A stretch of 64,000 nucleotides of DNA from Albidovulum sp. (GCA_028823855.1 JAPPFL010000011.1:34046-98045), one strand, 5' to 3'; shown: positions 18,916 through 28,382, numbered from the stretch's first letter. Translations and numbers: made by a program. Notes: generated from the letters alone by a model not told the origin.

Positions 18916-19983
18916 CTACTTCCCATCGGCGGATTCGCCCTTGTCAATAATCGTTCGCCGCAGCAACCCGGCTTCGACATATTTGCGGCGCGCCACGTCC
19001 AGAGCCGCCGCGGCCGCTATTACGACCCCGCTTACGACCAGGTCGTAATTCGGAGGAACGTTAAGCAGGTTGACCGCGTTTTGGACCAGACCGAGTAGCA
19101 GCACGCCGAGCAGAACGCCAACGATCTTGCCTTCACCTCCAAACAAGCTAACGCCGCCGATCACTACAGCTGAAATCACGGTGAGTTCCATGCCGAACGC
19201 GGCCGTTGCCGCACCCGCCTCCAACCGGGCCGTAATCATAAGTCCGCCGATGGCGGCCGTGAGTCCGGAAATCACGAATGCAATCACCGTTACGCGGTCT
19301 GTTCGGATTCCGGCGAGACGCGCCGCGACGGGATTCCCTCCCGTCGCGTAAATCGAACGGCCAAAGCTTGTCCGCGTTAGCACAAAGTGAGCGACCAGCG
19401 CCAAGGCAAGAGTGAAAAGGATCACGACCGGAATCCCAAAAATTCTCGCTGCTTGAACCTCGATGAAAACTTTCGGCACTGGCGCGATATTGCGGCCTCC
19501 CGAATATAGGAATGCAGCGCCGCGAGCGATGCTCATCATCGCCAAGGTCGCGATTAGCGGCGGAATCCGCAGTACTGTCGCGCAAAGGCCGTTAACAAGG
19601 CCGATACCGCCGCCGGTCAGCAACGCGGCGGCGATCGCAACCGGTACGGGAAGCCCGCCGTGCAAGCTCAGCCCTACCGCAAGGACTGACGACAATGCCA
19701 GGACCGCGCCGACGGATAGATCGATACCGGCTACAAGAATTACAAAGGCTTGCCCGACCGCGACCACAGCGACAATCGTCGCCGTAAAGAGAAGATTTTC
19801 GATATTGATTATCGTAAGGAATACAGGCGACGCAAAGCTGAGTACGATGCTGCAAATCACGATTACTGTAAGTAGGCCGAGGCTCTGAACTACCTCGAGA
19901 AACGTTGTACTACCTCCGAGCGCCATACTGTCGCCAAGCCTTTCGAGCAGAGGGCGCGCGCCATCATCTGTCTTAATTTTCAT
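18916..19983 (-). CDS. Ribose-type ABC transporter permease (RbsC family)
   Basis: 355-aa inner-membrane permease of the BPD_transp_2 family with about ten hydrophobic segments. Conserved blocks: AVVAVGQAFVILVAGIDLSVG (the family signature), GLVNGLCATVLRIPPLIATL, GRSIYATGGNPVAARLAGI and SAVVIGGVSLFGGEGKIVG. I place the start at the ATG at 19983 (MKIKTDDGARPLLERL), 13 bp after the ATPase stop with GAGG upstream; the frame is open further upstream but overlaps the ATPase gene. It is last in the operon flavoprotein-ATPase-permease driven from the operator at 23781. The matching binding protein is the interrupted gene at 15769 on the other strand. Confidence 0.9.
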   Translation of the reverse strand: MKIKTDDGARPLLERLGDSMALGGSTTFLEVVQSLGLLTVIVICSIVLSFASPVFLTIINIENLLFTATIVAVVAVGQAFVILVAGIDLSVGAVLALSSVLAVGLSLHGGLPVPVAIAAALLTGGGIGLVNGLCATVLRIPPLIATLAMMSIARGAAFLYSGGRNIAPVPKVFIEVQAARIFGIPVVILFTLALALVAHFVLTRTSFGRSIYATGGNPVAARLAGIRTDRVTVIAFVISGLTAAIGGLMITARLEAGAATAAFGMELTVISAVVIGGVSLFGGEGKIVGVLLGVLLLGLVQNAVNLLNVPPNYDLVVSGVVIAAAAALDVARRKYVEAGLLRRTIIDKGESADGK

Positions 19984-19996
19984 GGTCTTGGCCTCG

Positions 19997-21532
19997 TCAA
20001 CCTGTGGTGGCGTAGTGCATGATTCCTTCCGGAGATTTTTCGCTGCGATCAAGCTCGCCAACGATTTGGCCGGAACGCATGACAAGGACGCGATCGCTAA
20101 AACTCACAACTTCGGGCAACTCCGAACTAATTAATAGAATTGCGACGCCGTTTTCCGCGAGGCCGACGATTATGTCGCCGATTTCCGCCTTGGCGCCGAC
20201 ATCGATTCCCTTGGTCGGCTCATCGAGAATCAACAGCCGAGGTTTTCGGGAAAGCCAGCGCGCTACGATTGCCTTTTGCTGGTTGCCGCCCGACAGCGTC
20301 GAAACCTGCGATTTGCTCGATGGCATGCGAATCGATAGCGCCTTGCGCGCATCTTCGACAATTCTATTTTCCTTAGGGAATGAAATAACGCCCTTGGGTG
20401 CGATCTGATCAAAAAGTGCAAGAGTAACGTTTTCCGCGACGCTTAGTTGCCCGACTAGCCCCTGGCCTCGGCGGTCTTCCGGTATCAACGCCAACCCCAT
20501 ACGGATCGCCGCATTAATGTCGCGTTTCGGAAGGTGCTTTCCGTTGATAAGGATTTCCCCCGAATCGTAGCCTGAATAGCCAAAAATGCAGTTCGCCAGC
20601 TCTGTTCGCCCGGCGCCCACGAGACCCGCCAGCGTTACGATTTCACCCGCGCGGACGTTGAAACTCACTGAATTCAATGCGTTGGAACGAGATAGCCCTC
20701 GCACTTCCAGGACAGGCTCGCCGATTGATCGCTCTGGTACTACCGTTTCGCGTACGTTTCTTCCAACCATCATCTTGATGACTGTTGCCTGATCCAAGTC
20801 GGCCGCCGGCGCGCTTCCTACCAATCGCCCATCACGCAAAACCGTAATCCGGTCCGCGATTCGAAAGACCTCTTCAAGCCAATGAGATACAAACACGACG
20901 CCCATTCCCTGGCGCTTGAGATTCGCGATCACGCCGAAGAGCCGGTCGATTTCCGGGCCGGATAAAGATGTCGTTGGCTCGTCCATAATCAAGATGCGGG
21001 ACTTCTCCGCGAGCGCGCGCGCTACTTCGACGAGTTGCCCTTCCGCCGGCGATAGGCGGCGCGCCAGGGTATCTAGGGAGAGCTCAGGCGCAACCAAAGC
21101 CAGCGCTTCGCGCGACCGCTCCAGAAGCGCAGATTTCGAGATGATTCCGAGCCTTGTCGGCCAGCGGCCAAGTACAATGTTTTCCGCCACGGACATGCCC
21201 GGAACAAGATTGTGATCCTGATGGATTGTCGCGATGCCAGCTCGATGGGCGAAACTAGGACTTGCCTCGAGCTCCTTATCGTCGACCACGATGCTGCCTT
21301 GGTCGGGCGAATATATGCCGGCCATAAGCTTTATAAGTGTCGATTTGCCTGCGCCGTTCTCGCCCACCAAGGCATTCACTTCGCCGGAGAATACTTCGAA
21401 GTCGACATCGTCGAGAGCCACTACGCCCGGAAACGATTTGGAAACACCCGACACCGACGCCAAGATTGCTGGACTGTGCTGATCCGGTTGCGGCGTGAAT
21501 TCATCGGAAACCGTTGCCATACTCTGCGCCAC
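19997..21532 (-). CDS. Ribose-type ABC transporter ATPase with two nucleotide-binding domains (RbsA/MglA family)
   Basis: 511-aa cytoplasmic energy subunit with duplicated ABC domains. First half: Walker A GENGAGKST, signature LSPAEGQLVEVARAL, Walker B ILIMDEPTTSLS. Second half: the usual degenerate Walker A (LVGAGRTELA), signature LSGGNQQKAIVARWL, Walker B LLILDEPTKGID. A GTG at 21530-21532 is the best start because AGGAG lies 9 bases before it; a TTG eight codons upstream and an ATG four codons downstream are alternatives. It is 13 bp ahead of its permease gene and 68 bp behind the flavoprotein gene, in one operon. Confidence 0.9.
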   Translation of the reverse strand: MAQSMATVSDEFTPQPDQHSPAILASVSGVSKSFPGVVALDDVDFEVFSGEVNALVGENGAGKSTLIKLMAGIYSPDQGSIVVDDKELEASPSFAHRAGIATIHQDHNLVPGMSVAENIVLGRWPTRLGIISKSALLERSREALALVAPELSLDTLARRLSPAEGQLVEVARALAEKSRILIMDEPTTSLSGPEIDRLFGVIANLKRQGMGVVFVSHWLEEVFRIADRITVLRDGRLVGSAPAADLDQATVIKMMVGRNVRETVVPERSIGEPVLEVRGLSRSNALNSVSFNVRAGEIVTLAGLVGAGRTELANCIFGYSGYDSGEILINGKHLPKRDINAAIRMGLALIPEDRRGQGLVGQLSVAENVTLALFDQIAPKGVISFPKENRIVEDARKALSIRMPSSKSQVSTLSGGNQQKAIVARWLSRKPRLLILDEPTKGIDVGAKAEIGDIIVGLAENGVAILLISSELPEVVSFSDRVLVMRSGQIVGELDRSEKSPEGIMHYATTG

Positions 21533-21600
21533 TAAATTAATCTCCTGCTTCCACAAATTATTCGGTCAAGTGCCGCGGCACTGGATCGGCGCATTCTCTT

Positions 21601-23733
21601 TCAAATCGATCTGGCGAGCAAGAAAGCTTCATAGATAGCGCTTTGAATCAGGCCCGGCGCAACGCAATCGCCGACGCGTTCAATCCGGACATCGCGGAAA
21701 TTGCGGTCTTGGCGCAGCTTTAGGAATAGGTCTTCGCGCGATCGCCGACCAATTACCGGCACCACCCAGTCTACATTTTCGATCCACTCGTCATCGCCCG
21801 GCATCAAGACGTACTGACCCCAACCATACGAGTCTTCGGGGCTAAATGTGGCCGACAACGCTACCCGATGTTCGCCGATTTCAACAAGTTGATATCCTGT
21901 CCTAATTCGGATGCCCTTGACAGCGGCACGTCGATAAAAGAGCGACCGCGTTCCGCTTTCGAGTTCCGCGCCTGCTAGCAAACCTCCGGCGACCAATTCC
22001 ACTTGGCATCCGTTGTCCGAAAGGTACTCAGCCGTGCCGGCCGCCTCCCAGTGCCCGTTTCCGTCGATGACGAGTACTTTTCCATAAACGTCAACACTAT
22101 CGGACATGACCTGTTCCGAGGATATCACGAAGTCGCGGTCCAATCCCGGAATGTCAGTCTCAACTTGACGCCCCAGAGCCCGCGAAAGCTTAACTTCGGC
22201 GTCGTCGATTCCCGGTAGGTTCGGTTCAGAGCCCGTTGCGACCACAATAATATCCGGACGCAAGTCAAGCAGAGCGCTTGCGGTAGCTTCGGCGCCAAGC
22301 CTAACATTTACGCCCCGTTCAGCCATGGCGGCTTCAAGGTAGACTACTACCTCGCCGACCATGTCATGCGTCGGTTGCTTCTCGGCAAGCTTGATTTGAC
22401 CGCCCAGAGACCGTTCCCGCTCAAACAAGGTCACTTCGTGCCCTCTTCTGGCCGCTGTTTCCGCCACTTTCATTCCCGCCGGCCCGCCTCCCACAACGAC
22501 AATTCGCCTAGATTCCTTCGCGCGAGAAACTAGTCGTTCATTTACTGTCCGCTCGCGGCCTGCGCCCGGGTTCTGGATGCAGCGCACCCCCTTTTCTTGA
22601 TTTACTTGGAACAGACAGGCTTCGTTGCAGGAAATACATCTGCGGACAAGGTCCGCTCGCCCCGACGCCACTTTGTTCGGAGTGTCAGGGTCGGTTATAA
22701 GTTGCCTCGCCATGCCGACGAAATCGGCTTGACCCTTTGCCAGCATTTCTTCCGCCATCTGGAGAGGTCGAATTCGGCCGAATGCAATGACCGGAATGCG
22801 GCTTGCTTCCTTCAAAGCGACATTAAGTTTCCGGAACTCCTCCGAGGGTATGCCGGCCGGCGGTATCTCCATCCAGTAGCTCGAAAAGGAGCCCGCGTCG
22901 GAATTGAAATAGTCGACTAAGCCGCTCGATTGAAGGTATTCGGCCATTTCAAGTCCATAGTCGGTGTCGTATCCGAATGGAGTGAATTCGTTTACGCACA
23001 GCCGCACGCCCAGCGGAACTGATTCGCCGGTCGCGCGTTTTATGGCTTCGAGAACCTCTAGGGAAAGGCGCATGCGATTTTCGAAACTCCCTCCGTAGCC
23101 GTCAGTGCGCCGGTTGAAAAATGGCGACGCGAACGACCTCAAGAGACCGTCATGGGCGATCTTCACTTCGATACCGTCGAACCCTCCGTCCATCGCATTC
23201 CGCGCGCTTGTAGAAAAGCCTTCTACAGTCTCGCGGATATCTTCGAGATCCATGGCCTTGGTGTTGAAGTGGCTTGACGGTTCCGGCATTTGGGTGGGAG
23301 CCCAGAGACGACGCGGAGGCTGTTCAAGAGACGTATGGCCGCCATGAGTAAGCTGACTGAAGATACGCGCTCCGTGCGAATGCACAGCTTCAGTTATCCT
23401 TGCAAACATGGGAATTACTTTCCGGTCCCACGCATCCACGAACCGCCGCGACATTTTACCGGACGGATGAACAGCCTGGCTTTCAAAAATGATCAGCCCT
23501 ACTCCCCCGCGGGCTCGTTCTTCATGATAAGCCAGGTGAGCTTCGGACGGAATGCCTGTAAGTTCGCCCAACGCCGTAAAATGCGGTTGAAAGACAAATC
23601 TATTTCGCAGCCGTACGCCGCGGATTTCATATGGACTTAAGAGCGTCGGGAACTGTCCAGTGCCTGATACACCTTGCTGAAATGCAGCGTCGCGAGCTGA
23701 ATCCAAGCGTCTACTCGCGTTCGCATTTCTCAT
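21601..23733 (-). CDS. Trimethylamine-dehydrogenase / 2,4-dienoyl-CoA-reductase-like flavoprotein (OYE fused to a FAD/NAD domain)
   Basis: 710-aa cytosolic flavoenzyme. Residues about 27-360 form an FMN TIM barrel of the Old Yellow Enzyme class (LLSPYEIRGVRLRNRFVFQP; TDGYGGSFENRMRLSLEV; FVGMARQLITDPD). A 4Fe-4S motif follows at C366-x2-C369-x3-C373-x11-C385. A Rossmann FAD/NAD domain starts at 411 (VVVGGGPAGMKVAETAARRGH). This is the architecture of trimethylamine/dimethylamine dehydrogenase, FadH and bile-acid or N-methyl-amino-acid enzymes. The usual HGYL after the substrate histidine is HDGLLRSF here, so the substrate pocket differs. It is the first gene of an operon with a sugar ABC ATPase and permease, preceded at 48 bp by a LacI-type operator; an enone, keto-sugar or methylated-amine substrate are all possible. 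Function unassigned beyond family. Confidence 0.88.
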   Translation of the reverse strand: MRNANASRRLDSARDAAFQQGVSGTGQFPTLLSPYEIRGVRLRNRFVFQPHFTALGELTGIPSEAHLAYHEERARGGVGLIIFESQAVHPSGKMSRRFVDAWDRKVIPMFARITEAVHSHGARIFSQLTHGGHTSLEQPPRRLWAPTQMPEPSSHFNTKAMDLEDIRETVEGFSTSARNAMDGGFDGIEVKIAHDGLLRSFASPFFNRRTDGYGGSFENRMRLSLEVLEAIKRATGESVPLGVRLCVNEFTPFGYDTDYGLEMAEYLQSSGLVDYFNSDAGSFSSYWMEIPPAGIPSEEFRKLNVALKEASRIPVIAFGRIRPLQMAEEMLAKGQADFVGMARQLITDPDTPNKVASGRADLVRRCISCNEACLFQVNQEKGVRCIQNPGAGRERTVNERLVSRAKESRRIVVVGGGPAGMKVAETAARRGHEVTLFERERSLGGQIKLAEKQPTHDMVGEVVVYLEAAMAERGVNVRLGAEATASALLDLRPDIIVVATGSEPNLPGIDDAEVKLSRALGRQVETDIPGLDRDFVISSEQVMSDSVDVYGKVLVIDGNGHWEAAGTAEYLSDNGCQVELVAGGLLAGAELESGTRSLFYRRAAVKGIRIRTGYQLVEIGEHRVALSATFSPEDSYGWGQYVLMPGDDEWIENVDWVVPVIGRRSREDLFLKLRQDRNFRDVRIERVGDCVAPGLIQSAIYEAFLLARSI

Positions 23734-23780
23734 TTCGCTCGAATATTTCTGCTGCGCGACATTTTAAATAGGAAAGCTGT

Positions 23781-23800
23781 AATCGTTTGCGTAAACGATT
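23781..23800. promoter_or_regulatory. LacI-type operator O2
   Basis: AATCGTTTGCGTAAACGATT, a perfect 8-4-8 inverted repeat (AATCGTTT / AAACGATT around GCGT), 48 bp before the flavoprotein ATG. It differs from the operator at 15682-15701 only at positions 6 and 15. It would control the flavoprotein-ATPase-permease operon. Confidence 0.8.
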
Positions 23801-24199
23801 TTATAGATTGCCCGGCGCACTGTCAACAAGCGAGACATCGCGGTGCGCAAATCCCAAAATTCGAAATTCGTCGGTCGAGTCAGTTTGGGTTTCGCAGGAT
23901 TCTGGCGCGGTTTCGACGGATGAACCCAGTTGCGCTCCCATCCGCGAAGCACTCGCCGAGCAACTGACGCGAGCCGGCTCGCGGCCCTGTCGTTGCGCAG
24001 AACGGCGCCGCATCGTCTGAATACGTTGTACGAGGGCTGAATGCCGGACAGCGGCAGTGTTTATGCCCGTGCCAAATTAAGTTCCCCTCACCGGCCGCAT
24101 CAAGAGCCCCCGCTCTTCCGGCGAGTGAGTTTCCACCGGCTGCGCGGCCTCCGCAAAAACCGGTCAAAATCGCCCCCTGAACTAATCCGAACGAAGTGG

Positions 24200-24860
24200 A
24201 AATTAAGCGCTCAAACCTAATATGATCGTTGCCGTACGCAACTCGAGGGCCAGTTCCTGCGGTTCCGTCTTCGACAGCCGGACTCGCAGTCCGTTCGAGC
24301 CGCCGAAATCGGCCGTGATCAATAGGCGCCCGGCGTCCGGAAGGCGTTCCTTGCCCGGCCGATGCCACCAGCGCCGGATGCTCTCCACTACGAATTCGGT
24401 GATTTCTTGGCTGATGCCGACATTTACTCAGCCGATGATTCTCGCGACATCTTGCACCCCGAAGGGCGACGCCTCGCCTATGAAAACGTGGACATTGACC
24501 TGCTCGGTGCTGCCTTTCGACCGCCGTTCTTGAAGTTCGCGATGTTCTCCTTCTTCTTCGTGTCAAAGAAAACCACCGGCTGGCCGTCGGCCGAAAAGAT
24601 GCCGACGGGCGGTTGATGTGCACGAATTGCGCGTCCCCGTCGGGACGCGAGCCGCACTCGCGCGTCGTCGCTTTCGCCTTCAGCGTGTAGCCGAGTCCGC
24701 TGAGCATCTTTGCCACTTGCGTGTGGGAGGCGCCGAAATTGTGTTTCGCCAGTTCCGCCGCCAGACCGTGGCAGTTCTTCGATATCGGCAGCAGCGGCCT
24801 TTTCGGTTGCCGCTCATGTCCGCCGTCGCTTTTCGTCAAGCTGCAGCGAAATATTCTGGA
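24200..24860 (-). pseudogene. ISAzo13-type transposase relic
   Basis: Fragment of a DDE transposase of the ISAzo13 group. One frame reads GLAAELAKHNFGASHTQVAK, LSGLGYTLKAKATTRE and GSRPDGDAQFVHIN. The next piece is shifted (GQPVVFFDTKKKENIANFKN, with the first catalytic Asp). After another break come SIRRWWHRPGKERLPDAGRL and LITADFGGSNGLRVRL with the second DD-box. The N-terminal helix-turn-helix, the third catalytic residue and the ends are missing. It lies between the flavoprotein gene and the LacI gene and has probably split what was one locus. Confidence 0.75.
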
Positions 24861-25333
24861 ATTTGCCTTTGTCCATATCTACCTATGCCTATTTGATTTC
24901 CATGAAATGATTTATGTCCTCAGCTTCGGCAAACGGAATCTTCCCGTGAAACCCTCCGCAATGCCGCGCCAATTCGGACTCGATAAATTACGGACAGATC
25001 TTTGGTCTCAAATTTCGAAATATAGGGCCGCAGCCAAAGATTCGAACGAGGCGATAACGTAGCGAATCGCCAATTCAGTTCGCCGACTCTGGACCCAATT
25101 TTTTTTTCAGCGCACTGGCAACCGACCGGGACCGCGGCATGCGGGAGACCGATCGCGCAATTCCGAGATCATCGCAGTTCGGGGGACCGACCTTGATCGT
25201 TCCGGTCGCCAAATTTCGAAATCAGTAATTTTTGCGCAGCGAGCAACTCTCGCCCGACAGTCCGGAAAATCACTAACTGTTTCGCGAGTTTCGCCAAGGA
25301 CTCTACGGCGCCCCCACTAACGGGATCGATGCA
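24861..25333. other. Spacer downstream of the LacI gene
   Basis: No reading frame with a family pattern. Contains a run of nine T at about 25098-25106 without a clear GC stem before it. Confidence 0.45.
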
Positions 25334-26341
25334 TCATTGCGAACCGCATGATCCCCGAATAAGCAGCGAAGTTTCCAGAACCGTTTTTTTGTAGGATCGG
25401 CTAACCTTGCCCGATACGCGGTCAAAAAGCAGCTTCGCAGCCTCTTGTCCGATCTCGTATGCGGGTTGCGCGGCTACAGTCAGAGGAGGACGGAAGGAAT
25501 CGGCGAGGTGGAAGTCATCGAAACCTACGACCGCGATATCTTCAGGGCACCGCTTTCCCGACATGTTCAGGGCCCTAATCATACCCAAGGTCATAAAGTT
25601 GTTTGTGCAAAACACGGCACTCGGAGCGGATTCTGACGCAAGGAGCGCTGCGCTGGCGCGGTGCGCCGAATCAATGTCTGAATTACTGTGGATGAACAAA
25701 TCTGGTTCCAGCGCTATTCCAGCATTGCTGTGCGCATCCTTGTATCCATCGATGCGTTCTTCAATCGAACTCGCCGTAAGTTCAGCCATGACGACGGCGA
25801 CCCGCCGGTGACCGAGGCGAATTAAATGATCTGTCAACGCGAATGCAGCCGCGCGGTTGTCGACGACAACGGAGTCCGCGGAAACGGCTTCTAGAAAGCG
25901 GTCAACCATGACAAGTGGAAAGGCGCCTTCGGCAAGATTTTGCAAGAATTCGACATTTCCTCCGACCGGTGCGAGAATCAAGCCGTCCACCCGCTTCTCG
26001 AGAAGCATTTCGATACAGAGGCGTTCCTTCTCGGAGTTTTCGTCGGTATTGCAAAGTATAAGCTTGCAGTTGTCCTCTCTTTCGTAGACCGCATCTTCGA
26101 CGCCTCGCACCAAGTTCGAGAAATAGGGGTTCGAAATGTCGGAGATCATCAGCCCGATTGTGCCTGTTCTATTGCGTCGCAGGCTGCGAGCAACAGCATT
26201 CTGCCGATACTGCAGTGATTCGATCGCGACGAGAACTTTACTGCGAGTGTGGGGGGCGACATACCGCGAATTGTTAATGACATGCGATACCGTTGCAGAA
26301 GAAACTCCAGCTCTGCGCGCGACATCGTGTATTGTGGGCAT
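25334..26341 (-). CDS. LacI-family transcriptional regulator
   Basis: 335-aa sugar-responsive repressor. The N-terminal helix-turn-helix and hinge are canonical: TIHDVARRAGVSSATVSHVI (residues 3-22), followed by a hinge helix at NAVARSLRRNRTGTIGLMIS. The remainder is a periplasmic-binding-protein fold (NPYFSNLVRGVEDAVYE, RVDGLILAPVGG, VMVDRFLEAVSADSVVVDN, AVFCTNNFMTLGMIRALN, DIAVVGFDDFHLADSFRPPL). GAGAG precedes the ATG. It is the only LacI regulator in the window and lies between two transcription units carrying the shared 20-bp operator, so it is the obvious candidate to bind those sites; the inducing sugar is unknown. No copy of the operator was seen at its own promoter. Confidence 0.93.
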   Translation of the reverse strand: MPTIHDVARRAGVSSATVSHVINNSRYVAPHTRSKVLVAIESLQYRQNAVARSLRRNRTGTIGLMISDISNPYFSNLVRGVEDAVYEREDNCKLILCNTDENSEKERLCIEMLLEKRVDGLILAPVGGNVEFLQNLAEGAFPLVMVDRFLEAVSADSVVVDNRAAAFALTDHLIRLGHRRVAVVMAELTASSIEERIDGYKDAHSNAGIALEPDLFIHSNSDIDSAHRASAALLASESAPSAVFCTNNFMTLGMIRALNMSGKRCPEDIAVVGFDDFHLADSFRPPLTVAAQPAYEIGQEAAKLLFDRVSGKVSRSYKKTVLETSLLIRGSCGSQ

Positions 26342-27267
26342 CCGCTCTCTCGGTTGATTTTATCTTAACAATTCGAACCGCATCCACCGCGTATAGCTAA
26401 TCTTTTTGCCCTAGAGCAAGTTGCCCTGGCGCTCCGCGAATTTTCGATTCCGAGCCGTTCGGACGCCCACAGGCGGAATACCGCCGGTCCGCAACTTCCG
26501 GATCAAATCCGGAAGCACCGGCTGTCGCACGGGCCGCGCCCTGCGCACTAAGCAAGTGCAGGACTTTACCGGCGTCGCTCGCTTACTGTACGCCGACGGG
26601 TTAGCTCCCGCGATTACCACATCCATTCCCCGCTCGGCGTTCGCTCGCTTTCCTAACTTTATGCCGCTGAACCTACCGACCCGATACCTCGAAGCGAGAT
26701 TAATGCATTCCGCATTGTCGCTTCCATGAATTGCACTCCGTGACATTTGCAGCATGAGTTCCGCATAATTTGGACAATGGAACATATCTTGTCACCGGCG
26801 CACTCGGACATGCCGGCTAGTAGAGTCGTAGGGATAACAAATGCGCACCCGCACTGCGCCTAAATTGAATGAAAAAATGCCAATTATGAAGTCAGCGGTT
26901 CGGCTACGCATGAATGTCGGAATCAGTGCCAGTATTTTTCAGCCCGCCAATAACCAACAACAATATAGCCCATTCCAATACCCGCAGGTTCGACAGAGTT
27001 CCGGGCTGGATGTCTTGGCACCACGGTTCCGGGTCTCATCCATAAAACATATCCGAAACCGGTGGGATTTCCTAGACTAGAAGTTCGGTTGAAGATGTGG
27101 TTCAAAACATACCGGAGCGCAACACCAACGAAACATAGCCTTCCGTCGGCAAGCAGTTCTTCGTCTGCGATCTTGTGATTCGCCATACGATGCGCCGTTG
27201 TGCAATAAAACCTCGGATTTTCGACAAAGAATTGTCGCCGGGTCCCGCGGCTTAGCGCACCCGGCCG
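26342..27267. other. Spacer, no gene recognised
   Basis: About 0.9 kb between the LacI gene and the oxidoreductase gene. Overlapping frames of about 100 codons on both strands near 26410-26785 show no family pattern and look like shadows of a decayed sequence. Confidence 0.45.
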
Positions 27268-28260
27268 TCAGGGAAAGCGACCCAACGAGACTGCATCCAA
27301 AACCTTCATATTGCTCAGAGACTCCTCCGGCGAAAGTGGCAGAGAGTCGTTATCCAAAATTGCCTTGGAAAATGTATCGGTCATAAGGCGGTATTGGTTG
27401 ACCGGTTCGAATTTTTCTTCACGGCGATTGGAATCCCGGTCGCATACTATGACAAGGCCCTCTCCCGCGCGGCTATCAAGCCCGGGGATTATTCCCCTGG
27501 GAACTTCGATCGACCCCTGCGTGCCGACAATCTTGTAGGCACCGTTTCCGTCGGCTTCGAAAGACCCGCTCACAAATGCGATTCCCCCGCCAAATTCGAG
27601 CATGGCGCCGAAGCTCATATCCACCCCAAATCTTTCGTCGACCCGCAAGATGCCTGCGGCGCGTTCAGGTTCAGACCCAAAGCACATGCGCGCAATACTT
27701 ACGGAGTAGCATCCCATGTCTAGCAAGGCGCCGCCACCGAGTTCAGGTTGAAACCGAATGTTGTTTTCATCGGCATCTCGCCGAATATTGACGGAAAGAT
27801 GAGCGTGCACTTCCCGGACTTCGCCAATTTCCCCCGACTCGATCACTTCCTTGACGCGAAGAGTCTGGGGATGGAAGCGGTACATGAAACCTTCCATAAG
27901 CCGGACGTTTCGGCGTTCGCAAACATCAATTGCCTTTGCTGCCTCCTCGGCGCTCGTCGCTAGCGGTTTTTCGCAAAGTATCGACTTTCCGGCTTCGGCG
28001 GATCGTTCGACCCATTCGGAGTGAAGAGAGTTTGGCAACGGGATGTAAACGGCGTCGATGTCATCGTCGGCCAGAATTTCATCGTAGTTCCCGTAAACTT
28101 TCTCTATTCCGATCTCCCCTGCGTACCGTCGAGCCCTGTTCTCGTCGCGGCTAGCTATGGCGGCTACCCGCCCATATTGAGAACCCTGAATAGCGGGGGC
28201 AACCTGCCATCGACCGATATCTGCTGTTCCGATGATTCCCCAGCTTAGCTTCGAGCCCAT
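27268..28260 (-). CDS. Gfo/Idh/MocA-family NAD(P)-dependent oxidoreductase
   Basis: 330-aa cytosolic dehydrogenase of the glucose-fructose oxidoreductase/inositol dehydrogenase superfamily. The Rossmann motif GIIGTADIG lies at 8-16, AIASRDENRARRYA follows the second strand, and the catalytic Lys sits in ILCEKPLATSAEEA (about 93-106). The C-terminal beta-sheet domain starts near MYRFHPQTLRVKEVI and has GGGALLDMGCYSVSIARM, with the conserved Asp/Tyr region. Such enzymes oxidise or reduce a secondary alcohol of a sugar or cyclitol, sometimes at C3. GAGGTAGAC precedes the ATG. A third copy of the LacI operator lies 103 bp upstream, so it should be co-regulated with the importer and flavoprotein genes. 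Confidence 0.88.
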   Translation of the reverse strand: MGSKLSWGIIGTADIGRWQVAPAIQGSQYGRVAAIASRDENRARRYAGEIGIEKVYGNYDEILADDDIDAVYIPLPNSLHSEWVERSAEAGKSILCEKPLATSAEEAAKAIDVCERRNVRLMEGFMYRFHPQTLRVKEVIESGEIGEVREVHAHLSVNIRRDADENNIRFQPELGGGALLDMGCYSVSIARMCFGSEPERAAGILRVDERFGVDMSFGAMLEFGGGIAFVSGSFEADGNGAYKIVGTQGSIEVPRGIIPGLDSRAGEGLVIVCDRDSNRREEKFEPVNQYRLMTDTFSKAILDNDSLPLSPEESLSNMKVLDAVSLGRFP

Positions 28261-28362
28261 GTCTACCTCTACGCTTCTTAATTGCGGCGCAATTCGACGT
28301 CTTTAATCCGGCAATGTCTTTTCCGATCAGTTGCGGCGAAAAGGTCGGTTTCTGAATACACT

Positions 28363-28382
28363 ATAAGTTTACGTATACGATT
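28363..28382. promoter_or_regulatory. LacI-type operator O3
   Basis: On the minus strand AATCGTATACGTAAACTTAT, matching the operator at 23781-23800 at 15 of 20 positions. It lies 103 bp before the Gfo/Idh gene. The second arm is degenerate, so binding may be weaker than at the other two sites. Confidence 0.6.

Noticed and set aside
23880..24839. One 319-codon minus-strand frame taken as an intact protein
   Set aside because: Only the first third matches ISAzo13 transposase; the remainder is out of frame with the conserved blocks, so it is a frame-shifted relic.
26411..26785. Overlapping frames of about 100-124 codons on both strands between the LacI and Gfo/Idh genes
   Set aside because: No family pattern on either strand; mutual shadows in a spacer.
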